A stretch of 64,000 nucleotides of DNA from Streptomyces sp. JJ36 (lineage in GTDB: Bacteria; Actinomycetota; Actinomycetes; Streptomycetales; Streptomycetaceae), in assembly GCF_021696945.1 (NCBI RefSeq), contig NZ_JACYHE010000007.1:1-64000 (forward strand). Direction: 5' to 3'. Positions within the stretch are counted from its first letter, which is position 1; each line of letters begins with the position of its first letter. Positions 38,069 through 46,907 of this stretch are shown here, in pieces. The translations under genes were made by a program, and so were the position numbers. A model generated the notes under the pieces. The model had not been told where the DNA came from. It saw nothing but the letters and a program-made list of their open reading frames with translations, and made no database searches.

Positions 38069-38449
38069 TCAGTTACCAGCGGTGAAGGAGGCGTACTCGT
38101 CGGCGGAGAGCAGGCCCTCCGGCTCGCCCTCGGTCTTCACCTTGAACAGCCAGCCGCCCTCGTACGGGGCGGAGTTCACCAGCGACGGGTCGTCCACGAC
38201 ATCCTGGTTGATCTCGGTGATCTCACCGGTCACGGGTGCGTACAGGTCACTGACGGACTTGGTCGACTCCAGCTCGCCGCAGGGTTCGCCCGCGGCGACC
38301 GTCTCGCCGGCCTCCGGGAGCTGGACGTAGACGACGTCGCCGAGCGCCTCGGCGGCGTGCGCCGTGATCCCGACCGTCGACACGCCGTCCTCGGCGGCCG
38401 ACAGCCACTCGTGCTCCTTGCTGTAACGCAGCTGCTGGGGGTTGCTCAT
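38069..38449 (-). CDS. gcvH: Glycine cleavage system H protein
   Basis: 126 residues. Carries the aminomethyl group on a lipoyl arm between the P, T and L proteins. The lipoylated lysine is in [10 protein letters not shown] at about residue 64. The ATG at 38449 has AGGAGA upstream. It lies between gcvT and glyA; gcvP is not in the window, as is usual in Streptomyces, where it stands elsewhere. Confidence 0.97.
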   Translation of the reverse strand: MSNPQQLRYSKEHEWLSAAEDGVSTVGITAHAAEALGDVVYVQLPEAGETVAAGEPCGELESTKSVSDLYAPVTGEITEINQDVVDDPSLVNSAPYEGGWLFKVKTEGEPEGLLSADEYASFTAGN

Positions 38450-38536
38450 GGTGCGATTCTCCTGGATAGCGGGGTGTGCGGGGGCGGGCGGGGGTGCGAC
38501 CCGGGTCACGTGAGGTGCTTCTGCGCGTTCCCGGCG

Positions 38537-38562
38537 CGCCGCCGGTCTCACGTCCGGCGGCG
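38537..38562 (-). terminator. Hairpin between gcvT and gcvH
   Basis: CGCCGCCGG (38537-38545) pairs perfectly with CCGGCGGCG (38554-38562), loop of eight, just after the gcvT stop. No U-tract; it could be a partial terminator or an mRNA-processing hairpin inside the operon. Confidence 0.5.
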
Positions 38563-38570
38563 GAGCGGTG

Positions 38571-39749
38571 TCACTTCCGGCGGCGGTAGAAGGGGAGGGC
38601 CACGACCTCGTACGGTTCCCGGCTGCCGCGGATGTCCACCGCCACACCCTCCGTGCCCGGCTCGGCGTACGCGGCGTCCACGTACGCCATGGCGACCGGC
38701 CGGCCCAGCGTCGGCGAGGGGGCGCCGGAGGTGACCTCCCCGATCACGGTGCCGTCCGCCGTGACGACCGGGTAGCCGGCGCGCGGCACCCGGCGGCCCT
38801 CCGCGATCAGCCCGGCCAGCTTCCGCGGCGGCGCGGAGGCGGCCCGCTCGGCGGCCTCCTCCAGCGGCTTCCGCCCCACGAAACGCCCCTCGTTGGTGGT
38901 CTTCTCGAACTTCACGATCCGGCCCAGCCCCGCGTCGAAGGGGGTGGTCCGGGTGGTCAGCTCGTGACCGTAGAGCGGCATGCCGGCCTCCAGCCGCAGG
39001 GTGTCCCGGCAGCTCAGCCCGCACGGGACCAGGCCCTTCTCGCGGCCCGCCGCGGACACCGCCTCCCACACGGCCACCGCGTCGTCCGTGGAGACGAACA
39101 GCTCGAAGCCGTCCTCGCCGGTGTAGCCCGTACGGGCGATCAGCGCGCGGGCGCCGGCGACGGTGCCGGGCAGCCCGGCGTAGTACTTCAGGCCGTCCAG
39201 GCCGGCGTCGGTGAGCCCGGCCAGGATCCCCGCGGCCTCCGGGCCCTGCACGGCGATCAGCGCGTAGGCGTCGCGGTCGTCGCGGACGGCCGCGTCGAAG
39301 CCCGCCTGGCGCTCGGTGAGCGTGTCCAGCACGGTCTGCGCGTTGGCGGCGTTGGCGACGACCAGGTACTCCCGCTCCCCGGTGCGGTAGACGATCAGGT
39401 CGTCCAGGATGCCGCCCTGCTCGTCGCAGATCATGGTGTAGCGGGCGCGGCCGGTCTTCAGCGCGGAGAGGTTCCCCACCAGCGCGTAGTCCAGCAGGGC
39501 GCCCGCGTCCGGCCCGGTGAGGGTGATCTCGCCCATGTGGGAGAGGTCGAAGAGGCCCGCGCGGGACCGCACGGCCAGGTGCTCGTCGCGCTCGCTGCCG
39601 TAGCGCAGCGGCATCTCCCAGCCGGCGAAGTCGGTCATCGTCGCGCCCAGGGCGCGGTGGACGGCGTCCAGGGCGGTCCTGCGGGGCGCGTCGGGGGAGG
39701 CACCGCCGGACGCGGCGGCGCCGGCGTCGTTACCGGGCGTGGTGGTCAT
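38571..39749 (-). CDS. gcvT: Aminomethyltransferase (glycine cleavage T protein)
   Basis: 392 residues. Transfers the methylene group from lipoyl-GcvH to tetrahydrofolate and releases ammonia. Family motifs: [23 protein letters not shown], and [14 protein letters not shown], with [20 protein letters not shown] in the folate site. ATG at 39749. It is the first gene behind the tandem glycine riboswitch, which should turn the operon on when glycine is high. Confidence 0.96.
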   Translation of the reverse strand: MTTTPGNDAGAAASGGASPDAPRRTALDAVHRALGATMTDFAGWEMPLRYGSERDEHLAVRSRAGLFDLSHMGEITLTGPDAGALLDYALVGNLSALKTGRARYTMICDEQGGILDDLIVYRTGEREYLVVANAANAQTVLDTLTERQAGFDAAVRDDRDAYALIAVQGPEAAGILAGLTDAGLDGLKYYAGLPGTVAGARALIARTGYTGEDGFELFVSTDDAVAVWEAVSAAGREKGLVPCGLSCRDTLRLEAGMPLYGHELTTRTTPFDAGLGRIVKFEKTTNEGRFVGRKPLEEAAERAASAPPRKLAGLIAEGRRVPRAGYPVVTADGTVIGEVTSGAPSPTLGRPVAMAYVDAAYAEPGTEGVAVDIRGSREPYEVVALPFYRRRK

Positions 39750-39774
39750 GTGGGGCTCCCAGGGACGGGTGACT

Positions 39775-40000
39775 CGGATGTCCTCCCCATCTGTCATCGG
39801 AACCTGAGAGGTTCGCCACAAGCCCGCGTGGGCGGGCGGGGGCTTGCACCGTGGGTGGGGCCCCGGCTGCACCGGGGTCCGCTTTTCAGATCTGCCTCGT
39901 CCTGCGCGGTAACGGGGCCTGAGAGATTCAAGGGAGGATCTTGCTCCTTCGGCGCCCCGGCGTCGTGGCCGGGAACTCTCCCGCGCGGATTCAAGCGGCC
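39775..40000 (-). promoter_or_regulatory. Tandem glycine riboswitch
   Basis: On the minus strand, two glycine aptamers stand in series before gcvT. The first shows CGGGAGAGTTCCC, GCGCCGAAGGAGCAA and CTCTCAGG; the second shows GGTGCAAGC, CTCTCAGGTTCC and GATGACAGATGGGGAGGA. These are the conserved core elements of the class. The second aptamer ends about 30 bases before the gcvT ATG, next to its translation start. In this class glycine binding usually raises expression of the cleavage system. The promoter should lie close to 40030-40100, where TTGACA-like and AT-richer DNA occurs. Confidence 0.92.
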
Positions 40001-40148
40001 GGTATGGAGTTGAGTGGGCTCATCATCGCACGACCGGAGCACAGGGGAACCCCCGGACGGCGCGCAATCGTCTTGAAGCCCATTACTTTTTCTTGACACT
40101 CTCGGGGAAGACCGCGACCACGCGGTCACGACAGGGGTGGAGGTCAGG

Positions 40149-40793
40149 GTGGAGAGCCTGCGCAGTGCGTATGCCACAGCAGCCGGGGCGGCGGTGCCCG
40201 CCCAGCCCGTGCCCCGGCCCGCCGGGCGGGACCTCCGCGGCACCGCTGCGGCCCGTACCCTCCGGTTCCCCGCGGGCGACCGGGTGGTGGTCTCCGGGCT
40301 GCCCGGCAGCGGCAAGTCGACCCTGATCCGCCGCACGGTGGCGGTGGCGGACACGGTCTGCCGCATCGACTCACAGGACGCCCGGGAGCGCTGGGAGCGC
40401 CGGATGCCCTCCTGGCTGCCGTACGGCGTCTACCGGCCCCTGGTCCGGGTCTCGCACTACGCCGGGCTGCACCGTGCGCTCGCCTCGGGCGCCAGCGTGG
40501 TGGTGCACGACTGCGGCACCCAGCGGTGGGTGCGTCGCTGGCTGGCCGTGGATGCGCGGCGGCGGGGGCGGGCGCTCCACCTGGTGCTGCTCGACGTGTC
40601 CCCGGAGACGGCGCTGCGGGGGCAGGCCGAGCGCGGCCGGGGCGTGAGCGCGTACGCCTTCGCGCGGCACCGGCGGGCCGCCGGGCGGCTCCTCGCGGAG
40701 GTGCGCCGGGGCCGGCTGCCGGAGGGCTGCTCCTCGGTGGTGCTGCTGGACCGGCGCTCGGCGGGGGCGCTGCGCGGGGTCGCCTTCGAGTGA
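40149..40793 (+). CDS. P-loop ATPase / kinase-like protein
   Basis: 214 residues. The Walker A motif VVSGLPGSGKSTLIRR is at about 48-60, and a later VVVHDCGTQ strand resembles the nucleotide-kinase fold (AAA_33 / polynucleotide-kinase-like). Arg-rich helices follow. Substrate unknown; zeta-toxin, shikimate and gluconate kinases share this fold. GTG at 40149 is favoured over 40137 because GGAGG lies at 40139-40143. It diverges from the gcvT riboswitch. Confidence 0.75.
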   Translation: MESLRSAYATAAGAAVPAQPVPRPAGRDLRGTAAARTLRFPAGDRVVVSGLPGSGKSTLIRRTVAVADTVCRIDSQDARERWERRMPSWLPYGVYRPLVRVSHYAGLHRALASGASVVVHDCGTQRWVRRWLAVDARRRGRALHLVLLDVSPETALRGQAERGRGVSAYAFARHRRAAGRLLAEVRRGRLPEGCSSVVLLDRRSAGALRGVAFE

Positions 40794-40870
40794 GCGGCGC
40801 CGCCCGGGCGGGCGCACCCGTGCGGCACGGCGCCGTGGACGTCGTGCCGGTGCGCAGGGCGGGCAGGCGC

Positions 40871-40908
40871 ACGCGGTCCGCCACCCCGGGTGGGGCGGCG
40901 GACCGCGT
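40871..40908. terminator. Bidirectional terminator between converging genes
   Basis: ACGCGGTCCGCC (40871-40882) pairs perfectly with GGCGGACCGCGT (40897-40908), with CCCC/GGGG inside and a GGGT loop. It lies between the P-loop gene and the secreted Gln-rich gene. Confidence 0.75.
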
Positions 40909-40931
40909 ACGGGGACAGTGCGCGTGCCGCG

Positions 40932-41672
40932 TCAGCGCACCTGGGCCGTCAGGTCCGGCAGCGTACGGGGGGCCTCGGAGACGCCGGGCAGGCCCGGCAG
41001 GGTGGCCTTGGGCAGGCCGCTCTCGGCCATGACCGCCTGCGTGACGTTCACGGTTGCAAGGACGGTCGCCCGGATCTGCTTGGCCACCTGCTGGGCGTCA
41101 CCGTGCTGGGCGACCCGCAGCAGCCGGTTGACCTGCTTGCGCAGGTCGGCCTTGGCCTGCTGCACGAGCTCCTGCGGCGCGGCCTGCTGCGCGCCCCGGT
41201 CCTGCTGCCGGCGCTGCTCGCGGCCCTGCTCCTGCGCCAGCTCCGGGAAGGCCTGCTCCTCGATCTCCTGCCGCAGCCCCTCGTCCTGCTGGGCGGCCTG
41301 CCGCTGCGCGTCCTGCCGGCGGGTCTGCTGACGGGCGTCCTGCTGGGCCGGGGCCTGCACCTGGAGGGACTCGAGGGCCTGCTCGACGGCCTGGCGGTGC
41401 TGGGCCGCCTCCTGGCGGGTGAACTCGCCGTTCTCCGCGTCCAGGATCGCGTCGATGAGCTCGGTGACCGGATTGAGCAGACCGGCCGTCTGTTGCAGGG
41501 CCTCGTTCTGCTGCCGGAACTTCTGCGCCTCCGGGAGCGGCGCCTGTACGGCTGCCTGCGGCTGCGGGTCGTGGTCGGCGGCCACCGCGGTGGCGACGCC
41601 GACGCCGCCGAGGGCGAGCGAGCCGCTCAGTGCCGCGGCGAGGGCGAGAGAGGTGGTCTTCTTGACGCGCAT
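40932..41672 (-). CDS. Secreted Gln/Ala-rich helical protein of unknown function
   Basis: 246 residues. A signal peptide is evident: MRVKK, a hydrophobic stretch of Ala/Leu/Gly, and probable cleavage after AVA. The mature protein is mostly helical and very rich in Gln, Ala, Arg and Glu (QQDARQQTRRQDAQRQ, QEQGREQRRQQDRG), suggesting coiled coils. No catalytic motif is visible. ATG at 41672 has GGAGGAAT upstream. It is divergent from the SseB-like genes. I do not recognise a characterised family. Confidence 0.75.
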   Translation of the reverse strand: MRVKKTTSLALAAALSGSLALGGVGVATAVAADHDPQPQAAVQAPLPEAQKFRQQNEALQQTAGLLNPVTELIDAILDAENGEFTRQEAAQHRQAVEQALESLQVQAPAQQDARQQTRRQDAQRQAAQQDEGLRQEIEEQAFPELAQEQGREQRRQQDRGAQQAAPQELVQQAKADLRKQVNRLLRVAQHGDAQQVAKQIRATVLATVNVTQAVMAESGLPKATLPGLPGVSEAPRTLPDLTAQVR

Positions 41673-41919
41673 GGGGACGATTCCTCCATTTTCGGGGGTG
41701 CGCGGACGCAAACCACTCTTCGCCGGGGTACTGCACTCCGCAACCGGGAGATCGCACGGAGTGAGCAAACGGGTGACCCGCCGGCGCCCTCGCGCCGGTC
41801 CCCCGGGCAGGCCCGCTGCGCGGGCACGCGTGGCACCGGTGCCCGGGCGCCCGGTGTTCCCGTGCGCCGGCACGGCCCCGCCTCCCGGGCGGTGGCAGGC
41901 CGGGTTCTAGGGTGTCGGC

Positions 41920-42696
41920 ATGACCATGCCGCAGCACTACGGGCCCGGCCACGGCGGAGGATGGCCCGGCAACGAGCTGGAGGAGACCCTCGCCGCGGCG
42001 CTGGGCACGCCGCACGCCGGGGCCCGGCTGCTGGAGGTGCTGGGGCGGAGCAGCGTCTGGGTGCCGCTGCCGGAGGGCGGCGGCCCGGACAGCCCCGGGC
42101 TGGACGTGCCGACGGTCGACCTGGACGGGGCCCCCTACGTCCCGGTCTTCAGCTCCGAGCAGCAGTTCCTCGCCGTCGTCGGGTCCCACGTCCCGTTCAC
42201 GGTGGCGCCCGCGCGGGAGTTCGCCCGCGGGCTGCCGCCCCAGGTCGGTCTCGCGGTCAACCCGGAGGGTGCGGTCGGCGTCCCGTTGCCGCCCGAGGCG
42301 GTGGCCGAGCTCTGCCGGGAGACCCCCGGCAGCCGGGTGCCGGGTGTGGCCTCCGGGGCGCGGATGCGGTTGTACGAGCCGGACTGGCAGGACGAGCCGG
42401 TGGACTTCCTGGCCGCGGCCGCCGGCGAGTTCGCGCTGGTGGGACCGGTGCGGAGCGCGCGGCGCGCGCTGGCGAGCGCCGAGGGCGACCCGCCCGCGCT
42501 CTTCATCGGCGTCGAACTCGACCTGCTGGAGCCCGCCGCACGCCAGGAGGCGCACGACGCGCTGGGGCGTGCGCTGGGGCAGGCGCAGGTGCCCTGGCCG
42601 GTGCAACTGGTGCTGCTGGACGCCGCGGACGACCCGGTCACCGCCTGGATGCGCCAGTGCGTGCGGCCGTTCTACACACGGGAAGCGCACGGCTGA
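41920..42696 (+). CDS. SseB-like protein 1
   Basis: 258 residues. It has the SseB N-terminal fold (VWVPLPEGG ... PYVPVFSSEQQFLAVVG ... VGLAVNPEGAVGVPLPPEAV) and an SseB C-terminal region ending QLVLLDAADDPVTAWM. SseB of E. coli was named for enhanced serine sensitivity; its biochemical role is unclear. The place next to the serine/glycine operon is suggestive. ATG at 41920; the next SseB-like gene follows after 95 bases. Confidence 0.82.
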   Translation: MTMPQHYGPGHGGGWPGNELEETLAAALGTPHAGARLLEVLGRSSVWVPLPEGGGPDSPGLDVPTVDLDGAPYVPVFSSEQQFLAVVGSHVPFTVAPAREFARGLPPQVGLAVNPEGAVGVPLPPEAVAELCRETPGSRVPGVASGARMRLYEPDWQDEPVDFLAAAAGEFALVGPVRSARRALASAEGDPPALFIGVELDLLEPAARQEAHDALGRALGQAQVPWPVQLVLLDAADDPVTAWMRQCVRPFYTREAHG

Positions 42697-42791
42697 GGTC
42701 GCGGGGGAGCGGTCCCTCGTAAGCTGGTGTGCCGTGGGCGCAGTGCGGCACGCCCTCGGACGAGTGACCGGATGAAGGGGGGCGGGCCCAC

Positions 42792-43592
42792 GTGAGCGCG
42801 GGTGAGAGCGTCGAGGAGCTGCTGCGACGGGTGGCGCCCGGCCGGCACGACCTCTACGAGACGTACGAGGAGCTGCTGCGGGCGCTGGCCGCGGGGCGGC
42901 TCTGGATGCTGCTCTGGCACGGCCGGCCGGGCTCGCCGGACGCCCAGTACGGCAACATGCGGGTGGCCGGGTACGGCTACGCCCCCTGTGTGACCTCCGA
43001 GCAGGAGCTGGCCGCATCCGGCTGGGCCCGGGCGCACGAGGTGGCCGGCGGCCGGGAGATCGCCGGTGCGCTCCACCGGAACCGCTGGGGCATCTGGCTG
43101 AATCCGCACGCTCCGGGCGGCGGGATGGGTGTGCCCTGGCCCGATCTGCGGCGCATCGCCATCGGTCTGGACCGGGCGCCCGCCGGCCCGCTGCGCATCG
43201 GTGATCCGTCCCTCGATCTCCCGCAGTTCTACGCCCTGCTCACCCAGTGCGCCCACCGCACCCCGGCCGTGCGGTCGTTGCGCCGCGCCTGGGTGCAGCC
43301 GGCCCTGGGATCGCCGTATCTGGCGATCGGGCTGGACCTCTACGACACCGGCGCGCAGGCGGCCGACTCCGCGGCGCGGATGATGCGGGAGGCCGTCTCC
43401 GCGGTCCCCGACGGGCTGCCGGTCTCCAGCGTGGCCATGGCGGACGCGCTCGATCCGGTGGCGATGTGGCTGCGGGCGCACGCCCGGCCGTTCTTCGACC
43501 GCGAGGCGCAGGCCCCGGTGACCCAGCCGGCCGGTCCCGGCGTGCCGCCCGCGGGGCCCGGGCACGGTTACGGCTACCCCCGGACGTACTGA
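42792..43592 (+). CDS. SseB-like protein 2
   Basis: 266 residues, a diverged paralogue of the preceding gene: RLWMLLWHGRPG, a YAPCVTSEQELAASG strand, WGIWLNPHAPGGGMGVPWPDL and a C-terminal SVAMADALDPVAMWLRAHAR matching AADDPVTAWMRQ of the first copy. The Gly/Pro/Tyr-rich tail (GPGHGYGYPRTY) is probably disordered. GTG at 42792 after GGGGGGCGGG. Function unknown; possibly a heterodimer with the first SseB-like protein. Confidence 0.8.
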   Translation: MSAGESVEELLRRVAPGRHDLYETYEELLRALAAGRLWMLLWHGRPGSPDAQYGNMRVAGYGYAPCVTSEQELAASGWARAHEVAGGREIAGALHRNRWGIWLNPHAPGGGMGVPWPDLRRIAIGLDRAPAGPLRIGDPSLDLPQFYALLTQCAHRTPAVRSLRRAWVQPALGSPYLAIGLDLYDTGAQAADSAARMMREAVSAVPDGLPVSSVAMADALDPVAMWLRAHARPFFDREAQAPVTQPAGPGVPPAGPGHGYGYPRTY

Positions 43593-43614
43593 ACGGGCCC
43601 GCGGCATCGCCACC

Positions 43615-43646
43615 CGGGACGCTCCGGCGCGCTTCCGGGCGTCCCG
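43615..43646 (+). terminator. Hairpin after the SseB-like pair
   Basis: CGGGACGC (43615-43622) pairs with GCGTCCCG (43639-43646), extended by CCGG/CCGG inside across a one-base bulge. It lies 22 bases after the stop and separates these genes from the transporter operon. Confidence 0.65.
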
Positions 43647-43958
43647 TGGAGGGCCGGGGCGCGCCGGTCCGTACGCGCCCCCAGCACCCCTCCTCGCGCG
43701 GCGATGACACTGCACAGAACGGGACATAGTTTCCGGCCACTCACCGCTCACGCCGTCCTCGCGTCCGTATAACGGTAGCCCCTGCACCACATCACAGTTG
43801 CGCATCCTTTCCCGGCGGGGTCTGGCGAGTGATCGCGACGGAGATGAAGACTCCCGAGCCATGAGGCGTCGGCCTCCTGTACGAAACCTGTGATGAACGA
43901 GCCGCTACAGCGGCGGGCTTGGGCCGGCCACCGCCGGCCGAGAGGGGTCCTCACCACG
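43647..43958. other. Promoter region of the oligopeptide transporter operon
   Basis: About 310 bases without a gene. A TATAAC at 43768-43773 is the best -10 candidate, followed by a leader of about 185 bases, but its -35 is poor. The open frame that reaches back to 43890 lacks a ribosome-binding site. Confidence 0.4.
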
Positions 43959-44966
43959 ATGACGGCACCACTGCACGACACGGTCCCGGCCGAGGGGGAG
44001 CAGGGCGAAGACGCCGGATCCACCCCCGCCGCCACCGGGAAGGCCGTGGAAGGCCGTTCACTGGGCCGGATCGCCTGGACCCGCCTGAAGCGGGACAAGC
44101 TCGCGCTGGCCGGTGGCATCACCGTGGTCTTCCTCGTCCTGGTCGCCGTGTTCGCCCCCGTGCTCACCGCCCTGCTGGGCCAGGAACCGAACCGGTATCA
44201 CCAGGACCTGATCGATCCGCTGTTCGGCACGCCCACCGGCGCGCTGAGCGGGATCAGCTCGGAGCACCTGCTCGGAGTGGAGCCGGTGAACGGCAGGGAC
44301 GTCCTCGCCCGGATCATCTACGGTGCCCGGATCTCCCTGCTCGTCGGCTTCCTCTCGGCCATGGTGGCGGTGGTGATCGGCACGGTCCTGGGCATCCTGG
44401 CGGGGTACTTCGGCGGCTGGGTCGACGCGGTCATCAGCCGCGTGATGGACATGCTGCTGGCCTTCCCGCAGCTCCTCTTCATCATCTCGCTCATCGCGGT
44501 GATGCCGAACGACCTGCTGGGCCTGACGGGCACCGGTGTCCGGCTCATGGTGATGATCCTGGTCATCGGCTTCTTCGGGTGGCCCTACATCGGCCGTATC
44601 GTGCGCGGTCAGACCCTGTCCCTGCGGGAGCGGGAGTACGTGGAGGCCGCACGCAGCCTGGGCGCCGGGCGCCGCTACATCCTCTTCAAGGAACTGCTGC
44701 CCAACCTGATCGCCCCGATCACCGTGTACACCACGCTGATGATCCCCACCAACATCCTCACCGAGGCCGCACTCAGCTTCCTCGGCGCGGGAGTCAAGCC
44801 GCCGACCGCCTCCTGGGGGCAGATGCTCTCCACCGCCGTGGACTACTACGAGCAGGACCCCTTCTACATGATCGTGCCCGGCGTCGCCATCTTCGTCACC
44901 GTGCTCGCCTTCAACCTGTTCGGAGACGGCGTGCGGGACGCGCTGGACCCGAAGGGCACCCGCTGA
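43959..44966 (+). CDS. Oligopeptide/dipeptide ABC transporter permease (DppC/OppC type)
   Basis: 335 residues. An N-terminal cytoplasmic tail, a first membrane helix at LALAGGITVVFLVLVAVFAPV, a large outside loop with GVEPVNGRDVLARIIYG, then five more helices. The EAA loop for ATPase contact is YVEAARSLGAGRRYILFKEL. This is the OppC layout. I chose ATG at 43959 (GAGAGGGG upstream at some distance); ATG 43893 is possible. It leads a five-gene operon. Confidence 0.88.
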   Translation: MTAPLHDTVPAEGEQGEDAGSTPAATGKAVEGRSLGRIAWTRLKRDKLALAGGITVVFLVLVAVFAPVLTALLGQEPNRYHQDLIDPLFGTPTGALSGISSEHLLGVEPVNGRDVLARIIYGARISLLVGFLSAMVAVVIGTVLGILAGYFGGWVDAVISRVMDMLLAFPQLLFIISLIAVMPNDLLGLTGTGVRLMVMILVIGFFGWPYIGRIVRGQTLSLREREYVEAARSLGAGRRYILFKELLPNLIAPITVYTTLMIPTNILTEAALSFLGAGVKPPTASWGQMLSTAVDYYEQDPFYMIVPGVAIFVTVLAFNLFGDGVRDALDPKGTR

Positions 44967-45034
44967 CCCCCCACCCCCCCACCCCCCGGCTCGGCAGACC
45001 GTACGGGCCGTGACCATCACGGAGGAAGCGCATC

Positions 45035-46792
45035 GTGAGACTCCCACGTACATCGTCTCGTCGGCGGACCGCGGCGTCGGCCGTGGTCGTCGCGGCCCTG
45101 CTCACCACGGCTGCCTGCGGCGGCGGAGGCGAGAGCAAGGACGACGGAGAGGCCGCCGGCTTCAACGCCGGCGTCGGCAAGGTCGCCAACCCGTCCGACA
45201 AGAAGGGCGGCACGCTGAAGTTCATCAGCACGCAGGACGCCGACTTCTGGGACCCCACCCGGGGTTACTACGGCATGGCGTGGAACTTCATGCGGTACTA
45301 CACGCGTCAGCTGGTGACGCCCGCCGCCGCCCCCGGCGAGAAGGCCCTGGAGCTCCAGCCGGACCTGGCCAAGAGCCTCGCCGAGGTCAGCGACGACGGC
45401 AAGACGTACACGTACCACCTCAAGGACGACATCACCTGGGAGGACGGCAAGCCCGTCACCTCCCAGGACATCAAGTACGGCATCCAGCGCCAGTGGGCGC
45501 AGGACGTGCTCTCCGGCGGTCCGGTCTACATCAAGAACACGCTGGACCCGGAGGGCGAGTACAAGGGCCCGTACAAGGACAAGGACGGTCTCGACGCGAT
45601 CGAGACCCCGGACGACAAGACCATCGTCTTCCACCTCCCGAAGGCCAACAGCGACTTCGAAGAGATGCTGGCGATGCCGTCGGCCTCCCCGGTGCGGAAG
45701 GACAAGGACACCAAGTCCAAGTACAACCTGCACCCCTTCTCCAACGGGCCGTACAAGTTCAAGGACTACCAGCCGAACCGGAAGCTGGTGCTGGTCCGCA
45801 ACGACGCGTGGGTCCGGTCCTCGGACGACGTCCGCAAGGCCCTGCCGGACAAGATCACCGTCGACATCATCACCAACCCCAACGAGATGGACAAGCGCCT
45901 GCTGGCCGGGGACTACGACCTCGACCTGGCGCAGACGGGTCTGGGCGCCTCCGGCCGTGCGACCGCCATCAAGGAGCACAAGGGCAACCTGGACAACGCC
46001 ACGATGGGCTACATCCGCTACGCGGTCTTCCCGCAGGACGTGAAGCCCTTCGACAACATCCACTGCCGCAAGGCGGTCATCTACGGCGCCGACCACAAGT
46101 CGATCCAGACCGCGCGCGGCGGCCCGATGGCCGGCGGTGACATCGGCACCAACATGCTGCCGCCCATGGTCCCGGGCTCGGACCCCAGCTACGACCCCTA
46201 CGGCCTGGCGAAGAACGACGGTGCGCCGAACCCCGAGAAGGCCAAGGAAGAGCTGAAGAAGTGCGGTAAGCCGAACGGCTTCAAGACCACCATCGCCGTG
46301 CGGAACAACAAGCAGGACGAGGTGGACAGCGCCGAGGCCCTGCAGGCGTCGCTGAAGAAGGTCGGCATCGACGCCCAGCTCGACCAGTACGACGGTGCCC
46401 AGACCTCCGGGATCATCGGCAACCCGGAGATCGTCAAGAAGAAGAACTACGGCATCATCATCATGGGCTGGGGCCCGGACTTCCCGTCCGTCCAGGGCTA
46501 CGGCAAGCCGCTGTGGCACAGCGACTACTTCCTGGACAACGGCAACAACAACTACGCGCACATCGACGACCCGAAGATCGACCAGGCCTTCGAGGACTTC
46601 ATCGAGACGCAGGACGCGACCAAGAAGGCCGAGATCGCGGAGCAGATCAACCACCGGGTGATGGAGGGCGCGTACTACCTGCCCTTCACCTTCGAGAAGC
46701 GCCTGCTGTGGCGGTCCGACCGGCTGACCAACGTCTTCTCCTCCTACGCCTACAGCGGGCAGGTGGACTTCGCCTCCCTGGGCGTCAAGTAA
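45035..46792 (+). CDS. Oligopeptide-binding lipoprotein (SBP family 5)
   Basis: 585 residues. Signal peptide ends in the lipobox LLTTAAC, so Cys after TAA should be lipidated. The mature protein has the family-5 pattern: TLKFISTQDADFWDP, LAKSLAEVSDDGKTYTYHLKD, TWEDGKPVTSQDIKYGIQR and a C-terminal half with WGPDFPSVQGY. It collects peptides outside the cell for the two permeases. GTG at 45035 has GGAGGAAG six bases upstream. Confidence 0.93.
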   Translation: MRLPRTSSRRRTAASAVVVAALLTTAACGGGGESKDDGEAAGFNAGVGKVANPSDKKGGTLKFISTQDADFWDPTRGYYGMAWNFMRYYTRQLVTPAAAPGEKALELQPDLAKSLAEVSDDGKTYTYHLKDDITWEDGKPVTSQDIKYGIQRQWAQDVLSGGPVYIKNTLDPEGEYKGPYKDKDGLDAIETPDDKTIVFHLPKANSDFEEMLAMPSASPVRKDKDTKSKYNLHPFSNGPYKFKDYQPNRKLVLVRNDAWVRSSDDVRKALPDKITVDIITNPNEMDKRLLAGDYDLDLAQTGLGASGRATAIKEHKGNLDNATMGYIRYAVFPQDVKPFDNIHCRKAVIYGADHKSIQTARGGPMAGGDIGTNMLPPMVPGSDPSYDPYGLAKNDGAPNPEKAKEELKKCGKPNGFKTTIAVRNNKQDEVDSAEALQASLKKVGIDAQLDQYDGAQTSGIIGNPEIVKKKNYGIIIMGWGPDFPSVQGYGKPLWHSDYFLDNGNNNYAHIDDPKIDQAFEDFIETQDATKKAEIAEQINHRVMEGAYYLPFTFEKRLLWRSDRLTNVFSSYAYSGQVDFASLGVK

Positions 46793-46840
46793 TCCGACCG
46801 GCACACCCGCCGCTAGGCACGAAGGGCAGGTGAGGGCCAT

Positions 46841-46893
46841 GGTGACGGCCCGGTGAGCCGAGGGGCGATCCCCCCGGCTCCCGGGCCGTCACC
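46841..46893 (+). other. Large intercistronic hairpin between binding protein and permease genes
   Basis: GGTGACGGCCCGG (46841-46853) pairs perfectly with CCGGGCCGTCACC (46881-46893); GAGCCG/CGGCTC and GGGG/CCCC extend the stem inside, giving about 23 pairs. It fits the stem-loops that raise binding-protein mRNA over permease mRNA in transporter operons, by partial termination or 3' protection. Confidence 0.75.
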
Positions 46894-46907
46894 GGGCCGC
46901 AAGAGCA

